From Sclerodactyla briareus (taxonomy: Eukaryota > Echinodermata > Holothuroidea > Dendrochirotida > Sclerodactylidae), in the NCBI GenBank assembly GCA_026419785.1, contig JAODTK010001488.1:429674-493673 (forward strand): 64,000 bases of DNA. Direction: 5' to 3'. Below the pieces are notes generated by a model. That model saw only the letters and a program-made list of their open reading frames with translations, did not search any database and was not told the origin of the DNA. Below are positions 1-10,222 of this stretch, piece by piece (position 1 is the stretch's first letter; every line of letters begins with the position of its first letter). A program made the position numbers and the translations under genes.

Positions 1-2145
1 CAAACACACCCACCACACCGCACGCGCGCATACCTGTGTAGGGGCCTAACGGGGACAACAACAAAAACGGGAAATTGATCTTTAACCTATGGAAATGGGG
101 ACATCAGTGCAAAACCTACAGAGGGGTACCCCTACACTACAAGTAGCATTTTTAAGAAAGTTTTAAGGGAAACATAGGACCGGGGATATCCCCACTCCGT
201 GTTTTTGTGGGGCGTTTTCATATGGAAAGAGGAAAAAAATAAAGAGATATCCCCGGTTGCGGCGCGTAACCCCAGGTTACGTGAAAAAGAATCCCGTGTG
301 TGTCCCGTTTTAATGGATCACAAACGCACCACACACACCCACACCCCCACCACCACACGACGTGATGCATAGATTCTCTGACTTCGTCAAGAATCAAAAA
401 GGAGCATGGTTATGGATATGGAAAAAAAATTCTTTCTTCGATTGCATTTGGGGAATTGAACCCTAAAATCATCCTTAGTTCATACGGCTGTGAACAAAAT
501 CATTTTTTAACAAGCTGGACTGGGTGGACGGGGAACCAACCAATTTAATATGATAAAAAATCACCCGTATGACAGTTTTTTCTCGTTTCAATACCACCAC
601 AGAAAATTGTACAGCCATGGTCATGATGATAGATTCCAATCGTGTGGAACAGCAGAGAGATGAAAACCACATTTGGTAGGTCACCTGGAGCATCTTAGGG
701 CCATAAGTTTCACTATGTGAATGCAGAAATTTAATGGAAATAAAAAGCATAAAATTTCAAACTTGCATGGCAAAAAAGCTCGTTACATCATCGCCATGAA
801 GAAAACGACAGTGCCAATCACAATGCTTGTATTCCCAAAAAACATTTTGAGTATACTCACACGAAACCCTAACTCTATTAGTCTATAGCCACCATTCCCG
901 GCAGTATCGACCTATTCCAATGTCCACTCCATGTCCTCTCCATGCTTTCGGATTTGACAAGTTTCCATGGTTAAAGTGCACTATACCTTTCCTGATTCAC
1001 CTAGGAGTTTGTGGAGAACAATCTCCACAACGTTATCTCGCCCAAGAATTGTATCCCTTCTTTACAATTGCTAAAATACTTTTGAACATTTAGGGATGGG
1101 TTAATCTTTGTTTGCGCCATTAGCGAGAGCTGAGACTAGGTCACCTAACGTGCTACTGTATATAACAATGCAGGCTCGGTTCAATTCCTTCTAGGTCTTT
1201 GATAGTAAAAAAACAGATTCCTCAGGTTCAAGACATAGACTAGGAAATTTCATTGACAACACAGTGTAAAGACCAATTAGTCATGTGTATATGAGTGGCC
1301 CTCTGTATCTATATGACATGACAAGCTGGAAACTGAACCCCCCCCCCCCCCCTCCCCTGGCCTAGACCCAATTTCACCCTTTTTGAGTGTCCAATAAGGC
1401 AAGAGCAGCCTGTTACCTCACGGGGGGAACACGGGCACCCCTGTAATACTAAGTCAGCATAAACAGTCCTTTCAAAAAAAACTGTAAACAAAACTTCTTT
1501 ATGATTGGGATCCAGATAGACTTACAAATTCGTTCAAAAGATGTTCCAATTTCTGTACATCCATGGAACAACAGATTATCGAGTGTTCCTAAGGAACCAA
1601 AAAAAGTAAACAAATTCCACATTAAAAACCTATTGATTGTAATAGGAATAAAATCTAAAGAACTAAGGGGTTATCTCGAATGACCTCCAAAGAACAGCAC
1701 AGGATAGGAAGCAGCCAGTTGTAGTAACCGTGAAGAAAAGGAAGTCCCAGCAAGTTGGCTGTAGAAAATGAGAACAGTAAGGCCAAGTACAAAAAAAAAG
1801 CAGTTTCTCTCCCCGCCCGCACGCTTTAGATAATTTGTCAAATTTTTTTTTTGGACAACTCACTTGATTAAATAATTCTTCAAAAATATGGTTTAAAGGG
1901 AAAAGATTACTACTGATGCCATGCAAACTATGTAAGGAACATTTTGGATTGGCTTTTGTGGCCACCAGGGGGTTAAACCTCATGGGAAAAAAAAAAAAAA
2001 AAAAGGCCCTTCCCCCACGCCCAAACTGTCAGCAAAGTTAGGACGAGGAACATTTTTTTTTTTTCACTGGCCTAATAGGTTACACAGAAGAAAATAGCTG
2101 CAATTTCCCCAAAAATTACTGGTTTGGGTATTAATTGGCAACCAT
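1..2145. other. Non-coding stretch with short palindromes and homopolymers
   Basis: I see no gene here. CA/CCA-rich simple sequence occurs at 1-40 and again at about 320-360. Two perfect 12-bp palindromes lie close together, AGGGGTACCCCT at 122-133 and GGGGATATCCCC at 182-193. A C15 run sits at 1338-1352 and an A18 run at 1987-2004. The open frames in this stretch are short and show no recognisable domain or coding bias. Confidence 0.6.
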
Positions 2146-2296
2146 ACTCACCTTCTTAAGCTCAGCGATATTAGCAGTTTTTGCCTAGTAACTCCATCTT
2201 ATCGCGCTGCTTTTGCAACCCCGCCCCCAACTCAGGCATAATTGACACCTCGTATGGACACCATTCTACTGATCAGATGAGCTTAAGAAGGTGAGT
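2146..2296. mobile_element. Short foldback (MITE-like) sequence with 19-bp perfect inverted ends
   Basis: ACTCACCTTCTTAAGCTCA at 2146-2164 is the exact reverse complement of TGAGCTTAAGAAGGTGAGT at 2278-2296, with 113 bp between the arms. Such an arrangement is typical of miniature inverted-repeat elements or of a cruciform-forming sequence. I cannot identify a clear target-site duplication. Each outer end also reads outward as AAG|GTGAGT, the ideal metazoan 5' splice site, so either end could act as a donor if transcribed. Confidence 0.45.
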
Positions 2297-3072
2297 GTTG
2301 GGAGCGCAGATGAATCAATATTCTATCCACATTATTACAGCCTACTACAGCAAGCTTTTTATATGGTTAAAACATTAGCCTAGGAATGACTTGGGGACAC
2401 CATTACCAACATATCAAACTGGAGAAAATACTAATTTGGATTTGAGGACAGGTCGCCCCTCTAACATTACAAATTGGCTACCTCTCTCAAATGCAAAGTA
2501 ATGGATGTCTGCGAGCGAGACAATCATAAGGCATCTGACGTCTGTTGCATGCTATTTGACCATATTTGATATCCATCAGATGAATTTTGGAAGAGATATC
2601 AGAGTTGACCTTTGATCTTCTGACACTTTGCAATGCACAAAGCTGCCTGAAAAATCTTGGGATTGGATTATTCAGCCTAATAATAGGCATCATTTCTGTT
2701 TCATGATAAGGATATAGTTATCAGGTGTTCTAGACAACTGGTGAAATCTCACCTCACCTTTAGAAAGATTAGGCATCCCGGTCTAATTAGAGTGGAACTT
2801 GTGTAGACACAAGTTAATGGATTAAATGGTCTCTCCTTCAACACTTCTCTCCGTTGTTACTGACTAATAGCCTTAGGGTCATGCCTTAGGCTTCGCCGAA
2901 GGGGTAAGCTGCAATCAGACATTCTCAAAAGCAATTCGGCTTCACAAGAGTCTTGAACACGGGAATAGCCTCTAGGAAATGTTCGGGCCCACGCCTAGAC
3001 ACATTATCCCTGCACCCCCCATGCTGCCAGATTTTGTCTAATCACTGTTTTCATCAGCAGAGAACTCAGCGG
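2297..3072. other. No feature recognised
   Basis: Unique-looking AT-leaning sequence. Short open frames on both strands show no domain. Nothing else is supported here. Confidence 0.5.
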
Positions 3073-3276
3073 TCAGTCATCCTCATCTACGTTGGTCAGG
3101 TGGATTTGTAGGTAGTGAGGCCAGCATTCCTCTGGTAGGGCAGTTCTGAAGGTCAGGTAGTACCACTGGGGGCGATGTTCCGAACCGCGACCCGTCGTCG
3201 TGCAGTGGAGCCACTGGAAGGGATCGAGAACCACGGCACTTACAGTGTTAGCAATTAGCAAATCCTCCCACCTGTC
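3073..3276 (-). CDS. Candidate terminal exon, unknown protein
   Basis: On the minus strand a 67-codon frame runs from just after a possible splice acceptor (the CAG at 3279-3277, with a T-rich stretch upstream) to a TGA at 3075-3073. By my count about 64 percent of its codons end in G or C, well above the surrounding AT-leaning DNA. The peptide reads like a real protein: it is rich in W, Y and P, with LDPFQWLHC, RPQWYYLTFRTALPEE and an acidic tail NVDEDD. I do not recognise a family. No upstream exon or promoter could be assigned. A frame of this length is expected by chance, so the call rests only on composition. It could also be a fragment of an old transposon gene. Confidence 0.3.
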   Translation of the reverse strand, partial: DRWEDLLIANTVSAVVLDPFQWLHCTTTGRGSEHRPQWYYLTFRTALPEECWPHYLQIHLTNVDEDD

Positions 3277-4403
3277 CTGCCCATCTTTTCCCAAATATTA
3301 TGATAACGTCGCAACAGCAACAACACAACAACCGGCTGGCCTAACCCACCATAGTGCTAATCAGTCTAATTTATGCACAATGACTGCAGGGAAAATTCTA
3401 GCAAACTCTTTAATACTCGGGCAAACAGTTTTCTGCCTCTCTCTAGATTAGAAGTAACCAGTGAGCTAATGGACGGTCAGCTCCATGTAGCATCCACCAC
3501 TTAGCTTTCCAAAACCAAGTTACAACTTAACATGTCCAAGGCCTATGAACACAGACCTACAGTTCACACTTCTGGAATTATGAGTGGAGCGGTTTGAGAC
3601 TCATCATACAAGTATGGCAAATGAATGTTCATTGATAAGGAGGCCTGACCAGGGTTTACCACTCCATTCAAATCCATTATTGGTCATATCCCCTCTCGGT
3701 AGCAGCGCGGTTTATACCCCCTCCTTTAAGTGGAATCATTGGGTCGGATGGTCGGTATCAAATCCAATCTTCTCTGACCGGTCTGCAAAACCAAACCAAG
3801 AGTAGGAAAAATCAGAGAAACAATGCACAAGAATAAAATTGAAAAGAACAGACAAAACCCAGTATGTAGCCGGCATCTTTATCCTAACAATCCTAATTTC
3901 CTTGACCCGTACTGCTATTCAACCACAACACAATCAGGGTTTGGAACTTTTTGAGTTCCCAGGCGATCCCCGAGGAGACTAGGACAGAGTAACGCAAGGG
4001 GTTATGCAACTGGCACACTGGCAATCTGCCCTGGGAGGAAGCCATTGTTCTGTGTATCTTGTGGAGGCATGCACAGGTTGACCCTAAGCGTAGTATCTAA
4101 CTCAGAGCTTGTCACACTCTTTGCAAACGATCATCCCGGTATAGTCTTGAGACGACAATTCTGCGCATGCATTCAACGCTCTCAAGGCCCCCATCCACTC
4201 GAAAGTATTCATGTGGGTGCACTGATATTACACATTTTCAGGCCCCGGCTGAGAGCACTGTGTGATGTTGTGATAAAGTTGATGCCAACAGCAATTATTG
4301 CCACCGAAATACTATAGCATAATTACCAGGAACCAAGCAAAGGAGGAGGACCCTTATTCGTCCTATAACTCGGAACAGCTTCACATTGGATGCATCTTGT
4401 ATT
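3277..4403. other. No feature recognised
   Basis: No gene, long repeat or simple-sequence array is visible. Several 70-90 codon open frames are within chance expectation and show no domain. Confidence 0.5.
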
Positions 4404-4926
4404 TCAGTCCATGGTGTCCTCTCTGAAAGCAGTCACACTTTGTTCAGGTGTTCCACATGCTCTGCTTCCCAGGACACTAGCTCCCTGCCAATAATTGTGT
4501 CCTCCTTGGTACAATGGCAAATTATAAGTTCTGAGAATGTATACAATGTGTTCTGGTGATAGTAATAGGTTCCCAACCCCCACTCCAACCAACATCGCAA
4601 CCAGATGCATGCAAGCTGTCATGGCGTCGTCCATAACAATTAAGCTTGGTGACTTCTGATTTCTGGTGGTGCCAAAGCTGGCCCTTCCACTGTTCCTCCA
4701 GAAATTGGAGGCCCATAACATAAAGTTTAATAAACCTGAAGAGCTGATGATCATTGGACCTACCAGTGCGTATCCCTCTCCAGCACCCTCGGCCATTGAC
4801 TGGCCAGCAACCGCCATTGAAGAGACAAAAACTGCCCACAGCAGTCGCTCTAACAAGGAAAAAGAAAAACCGATGATCTTGAGTCCCCAATAAACAATTA
4901 AATTTGTATGGTTTCATTCTTGGCAA
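4404..4926 (-). pseudogene. Possible broken transposase-like fragment
   Basis: Two overlapping minus-strand frames each carry parts that read as one protein, which suggests a frameshifted relic. One frame (from 4856) has the segment GEGYALVGPMIISSSG. The other (from 4926) has RFIKLYVMGLQFLEEQW, WHHQKSEVTKLN and YGRRHDSLHAS. From memory, a widespread group of uncharacterised transposon-derived proteins in invertebrates has blocks in this order: a W-SQP stretch, GN-LL-A-ILFSG, then GDGR-DSPGHSA with an aspartate likely to be catalytic. The match is loose, part of the usual middle appears deleted, and no intact frame spans the blocks. Further coding-like minus-strand sequence continues upstream to about 5250. 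It may instead be chance. Confidence 0.25.
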
Positions 4927-7577
4927 CAGATAGCTGAGAGCACTTCCTGGCGACCTCTAGCCGACAGCTGATCCTTCCTGATGCAAAGGGCAACAGCGCC
5001 ATGAATGACTGGACGTCTCAAAATTACCACTTTACTTCTGTCTCCTGCTGTAGGAGACTGTATATGAGGTGAATGGCAGTTTATGTGAGAAGTCCCCACT
5101 ATGTAGGAAGGGGCAACGCCCCGCCGCCATATGATAACCCCATCGAGGGTGGTACCAGAGGGAGTGGTACCCTGTTATGTGCGAACAATCCTTAAATCCT
5201 GCAGCGAACCAGGGCTTGGTTGCACCCACATATCTCACAGGTCTATTCAATTAGCATAGGAATAGGGAGAGTCGTTGTAGATGGAGGGAGTTGATAAAGC
5301 AACTTCTGTTTTTCAAAAATTCAAAAGTCGAGTCAACTAGTAGGGCAAGGACCAGTGACTGCAAAAGTCGGGGAGGGTAACAAGGGGATTTTTATCCAAC
5401 ATAACACAACTCAAATGCATATTGAGAAAGCATCGTTTCTGGAGAGCCAATTCACCCAGCCCATGGCACCAGTAGCTTGTTGGATGAAACAGGCGTTTGA
5501 CTTTTGTTCACCTCGTATCAGCATTATTCACTCATATGTGCAGGGTTTGGCCTTAACCAATCGGGGATTTGCCTAAACAAAACGCCCTGTGCGACTTCGT
5601 TCTGCCCGCTGTCGAACTGAATCATGGGCGGGGGTAAGGGGTACTAGTGGGCGGTTTGGAGTCAACGTTGATTGTGCAATCGGACATTCTCTCTTTCCAC
5701 TCAACTACGGGAAACGGCCTTGTTCCACGGGAAAAATTACTCTATTGGTTGATTTGAAATGTTTAGACAAACCTCCACCAAGTTTTGGACGTTAGATGGA
5801 TATTCTTTTTTATTTGCAGTGTGAAGACATATTTTTATGAATGTATGCGGCGGTACCAACAAGCCGCAATTACGCTGCGCATAGCCGAAACAGTGGGGAC
5901 CCTTCGATCAAATTTCAGGCTTCAAATGCATCACTCTTCGATAAATTCGCATTTTCGGTGGTGGTAAAAGGTTATTGAAAGTCTTCTATGAAATTCAGGA
6001 CCTAAATATGGTGCGATTTCCGCGGAATCTATCAGGGTTGCTCCCATCCATATCAACCCAGTGTGCTACTGATGACTGACAACTAGTTCTTCACCTGAAT
6101 CGTAATGAAAGAATCCCAATTTTTGGGGATTTGTCAAACGAAGTCCTGCAGGACGATTATGTTGGTGCTATTCGACCGTAGTATATATACTTAAAGAGTT
6201 GATAGCCCCTCTATTGTAGGGATGGCTTCTCCATATCCTCTGCTTAGCAGGCTAAATGGCACAACCCAGCGTGGCAAACCGAGAGGGAGAAGCGACTCCC
6301 TATTAATCCTGTAGTGGCATGAGACAGCAGTTTCTGGGCATTATTAGCCACCACACATGAGCCAAAGCTGACCACAATTACTTGAAAGGAAGTCTTGACA
6401 CGGTGGTTTACATACCCAACAGGCACATTACAAGACAAAATCTCAGACAAAACCCACAAGAACAATATCAAACGCGTTTAGTACAGAAGCATAGAAAACA
6501 AAAAGGGCTCAGTGATTGTCCTTGACTTCGTTTCTTCCGGCTTCTATTTTGTCACAGGGAAACAAAGGTGGTGGAAAAATTTTGCACTTATATTGATGCA
6601 TGAAGCCGGAATGATGATTGTTTGTTGTTCCTCAACACTGCCTAACTTTTTTCACTACCAGTGTGAGAATAGCACACTCTCTCAAGACAAAGCTTGATCT
6701 GATGTTGTAGTACCGTGATGGCGTTCTATGTATTGTAGGTATTTGTGGCCAATATGGATAAATGCAGACCCATTGAAACTATGTGATTTGTATTTTGGGT
6801 TACAAGTGTTACTAAAATAGTCCTGAAAGAGATAACAAATAATTATTTATTCAACAATCAATCAAGAGGATACTGGGGGCAAACTTAAACTCTGAAAAAG
6901 ACTTGCACTATTCCAGTGGACTTATAATAGGTGGACATCTTTAAGAAGGAGGGAATCTTCAAGGTAGAAATCCCCCCCCCCCCACGCCCTGCTCCCGCTC
7001 GTTCATACTAATATACTTGCCGAGCATAGGATCCAACCATCAGGTGCCTGCAAGGTACAGGCCTAGATACGCATGTTATTGTCAGCGTGAAATCCTTCCC
7101 AAGCAGCCTGAGTGTCCTCTGAGGCAGGATATGGACGGTTTTTGACGCAGTGCCTCACTCTTTGATGCACGAAACCTTCATAGCAAAAAGTTTATAAAGG
7201 GCGGTCTTGTACTCAATCACCCACACAAGGGAGGGAAATTGCACTCAACTAGATTTTCAGATGGGAGAAAATGGCAACTTTGGACCCATGCCAAACGTTT
7301 CAGAGGAAACACTGTTATTTCCCAGGTACAACATGAATAAGGCAATGTATATTTGGCAGTACCTCAATGTTAGGAGGATGGGGGGGGGGGGGGGGGGAGG
7401 TAATCACAATGCAAGAGCAACTTGCAACAGGCAAACAGGGGTACCATTATTGGTGTCCGACGGTGTGAGACCGACCCTTCTCACAATCATGTTGCCAAGC
7501 AAGTCGGCCACCATTTGCGGAGTGACCCTCCGCTCTGATCAACATATCACACAAAGTTAAAGAGAGCCCCAAGATAC
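4927..7577. other. No gene recognised; two G/C homopolymers
   Basis: Apart from C12 at 6972-6983 and G18 at 7380-7397 I see no structured feature. The 117-codon plus frame at 7207-7560 is carried partly by its G18 tract (a poly-glycine artefact). The minus frame at 6244-6471 has a mildly protein-like composition but no recognisable motif. Confidence 0.5.
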
Positions 7578-7835
7578 TCAACAGCAGGTTGTCCAGATGT
7601 CATATTTCATTCCCCCTGTGTGGGTGCGGAAAACGCAGCGGCCCCCAATGTAGGCAAAAGTTGTTAGGAGACAACCAAAAAACAAAACAAAGTGACCACT
7701 AACACTACTCCTCATTTTCTTTTGGCGATGATAGGTTAGGTAGGATTTGGACTGATTCCACATTGGGTCAAAAAAAAGAAGGTTCACGATTCCGTTGACA
7801 GTATGGAGGACGCTCAAACAGTATATAACCCAGTC
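7578..7835 (-). CDS. Candidate terminal exon, possible membrane protein
   Basis: On the minus strand, a pyrimidine-containing tract ending in CAG (7838-7836) is followed by an 85-codon open frame ending in TGA at 7580-7578. About half of the codons end in G or C. The peptide has two hydrophobic stretches, around CLSVLHTVNGIVNLLFF near the start and HFVLFFGCLLTTFAYIGG in the middle, separated by a charged segment (HRQKK). This would fit a membrane protein. The first stretch superficially recalls the last helix of a seven-transmembrane receptor, but the usual asparagine-proline signature is absent. I assign no family. The length alone is not significant. Confidence 0.25.
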   Translation of the reverse strand, partial: DWVIYCLSVLHTVNGIVNLLFFDPMWNQSKSYLTYHRQKKMRSSVSGHFVLFFGCLLTTFAYIGGRCVFRTHTGGMKYDIWTTCC

Positions 7836-8540
7836 CTGCGTGTTTGTAGATTGTAGATAAAAATACATGTTGCACCGCGGGCCAATTTATATTTGAATAT
7901 GAACATTGTTGCCTAAACATATAAATATTCCCCAAAAATCAATACAGTGCAAAATTTTAATTCCTCAGGCCAGTTGTAGAAAATATGGTGTGGTCGTGAA
8001 ATCACTTTTTAGCGTGGTGGTTGGATAATCCAGGAAGCTGCAATTGACTTGGTTGATTCCTTTGCTAATCCCAATCTTACCAATGATCACTGATCAAGCT
8101 TCAACTGCATCGGCAAAATTAATATGAAATCACGACGTCTGGTAAAAGGCCAAAAAATAAATCTCACGGCTCTCCATTTTTGACTGACTGAATTGGTACC
8201 GGGTACACACCAAGAACAACAAGGGTTTGAACGTACTATCCATCATAAAATCTGATCCAACTAGGAGCATGGAGTTATTGTGGTTTACACGTTGAGGAAC
8301 TACCAAAGTAGTAGAGCGTGATCCACCCAGGTGTGGATTTGTTATCAAATGCTAGCAATCAAAGCTTTTTTTATGTTTATCAAACCAATACCAATGATTG
8401 CAGTAACAGAACCAACAAAAAGAAGGTACATACATGCTTGATAGCACATGAGTATGAATTCTTGGATGGTTCTGCGTTGATAAAATACAGATAAAAATAC
8501 TGGGGATTTTCCATTTTGTATCTTTTCCCCTCTGCAGTCT

Positions 8541-8740
8541 GCAGAAATTCCAATTCAGAAGTGGGAAGTCTTGGGTATAGTTTAGGGATCAATAGACTGC
8601 TGGCTAAGTTGAAGTACCTTTTAAAGGCCAAGCATTCACAACGGCTCTCAAGCGCGTATCTCATCAGAGGAACGGAAACAGGGAGAGGGGGAAGGGGGTG
8701 GGGGAGCTCATGCCCCTCTTGGCAGGACTGTGAGAAATAA
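8541..8740 (+). CDS. Weak candidate exon after a good acceptor
   Basis: A pyrimidine-rich tract ending TTTTCCCCTCTGCAG (to about 8540) precedes an open frame of about 65 codons that stops at TAA 8738-8740. The peptide begins CRNSNSEVGSLGYS and becomes glycine and arginine rich, because the DNA there is G-rich. Codon composition is unremarkable and no domain is visible. The splice signal is the only positive evidence. Confidence 0.15.
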
Positions 8741-10045
8741 AAATGTGATCTTAGAAAGATAGAACATACCATCTAGGCCCTAGGCTTACATAAAAATTTG
8801 TCAAAAATAGCATCTTTGTGCACGCCAGATTCATCTGTGTGTGAGGCCAAACGTGTTATCCTGGCACTTCACAAGCAGTAAACAAAGTATTGTTGGTTCT
8901 TTATTTGAAAACTATGTCCTTCTACACTTCTACTATTCTCTTCTTTGCAAATACTCTTCGACGCCTGTTCAAGACAACTAAACGAGGTGGTCCTGGTGTC
9001 GTGGCCGGTGCCCTGCCTCATCAATATGGGCATCACCAAGAGCACAAACTAAAAAACCCCAACTACTCGATGAGACCCTCCTGAACTCATTCGCATTTTT
9101 GTCTGAGAAAGCTTCAATTACGTCTTTGCGGTGAGAGGGTCCCAAGTCAAGCACAGTTTAGAGGAAAACAAGCTGTAACTGTCAAGTGTCAGTATTGAAC
9201 TGTCCTCTCATGAGCGATGATTCTGTTGCTGACGAGTTGTCTTAATCTGGGTTGTATGTAATTGGGTACAGTCAATGCCATCTGGTGGTTGACTGTACTA
9301 TTATAGAACATCAATAATCGTGCCTTTGCATAACGTCGGTCTCTAAAGTTTGTAGTTTAGTAGGTTCACCACGCATGGTTGATACTGGTATCTCCACTGA
9401 TAATTGCCACAAATAAATGCGAACTTGTTTCCTCTGAATTCTGTTCTAGCTTAGTTTTCTGAATTGTGCTTATGAGGATCCCATATGGCAGAGGCATATT
9501 CCAATTGGGGGGCGAACTAAGGGGTGTATAAGGGACAACGTGTTGAAGATTTCTCGGAAAAAAAAAAAATTGTTCGACTCTGCTTTAAAGCGAATATATT
9601 GTCTAGGGGCCTAGGCCCCCCCCTACATGTTTTCCTCCAAGACAGTTGAATATCTACTTCAATGCCGAGTATATCCTCTGACTGCTAACAGTTTTTGCAA
9701 ATGTCCATAGCCAGTTAGTAAGTAGAAGGGAATTGTTTCGAGTACGACAGAATTGCAATGGAGTATCACTTCTCTTCTGCGAGTGGAACTTCATCTGCCA
9801 AACATGATCTGCCCCATCTTCAAATGATCTCGGTGGGGGGGGGTGTAAATCCATCCTGTTGTATTGTAGGTGGTCGTGAACAGTTACGCATGAGCAGACC
9901 GTCCATCAGCAAATAACTTGAGTTTCTACGTTTCCTAATCAATGTTCTGGGACGTTGCCAGTACATGTTTCCCATCAGATCAGATGTGTGTCTACATTCA
10001 TACATACCTACCTACATTACTTACACAACCTAGTAATGGTGAGGC
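8741..10045. other. No feature recognised apart from short palindrome and G run
   Basis: A perfect 14-bp palindrome GGGGCCTAGGCCCC lies at 9606-9619 and a G9 run at 9835-9843. Minus-strand frames at 9654-10005 contain a DGLLMRN string that loosely recalls retroelement integrase, but the surroundings do not support that reading. Confidence 0.45.
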
Positions 10046-10222
10046 CTAATGGTGCGTTCTTTCGAGGTGGTGACTTTGGTAATTCCCATGATAGAGTGAA
10101 TACAAACCGTACGTGCTATCCAAGGTTATGTGACGCAAAACAAACCCCCTGGTTTTCGGTCCAGCTCTAACCTGGTATATATAACGGGGGGTATATACTA
10201 GGTCCGAAAGAACGCGGCATAG
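10046..10222. mobile_element. Small inverted-repeat element (MITE-like), about 177 bp
   Basis: The left end contains GCGTTCTTTCG at 10054-10064 and the right end its reverse complement CGAAAGAACGC at 10205-10215. The match extends outward imperfectly (CTAATGGT against CTATGCC when both are read inward). The interior has no coding capacity. This fits a non-autonomous DNA transposon. A target-site duplication was not clear. Confidence 0.4.

Noticed and set aside
1141-1190. GGTTCAATTCC resembling a tRNA B box
   Set aside because: No matching A box or cloverleaf can be built around it.
7207-7560. 117-codon plus-strand frame
   Set aside because: It includes a poly-glycine stretch from G18, with no domain and no splice or promoter context.
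9654-10005. Minus-strand frames with a DGLLMRN string recalling retroelement integrase
   Set aside because: Spacing to other integrase landmarks does not fit and no reverse transcriptase or zinc-binding residues are found nearby.
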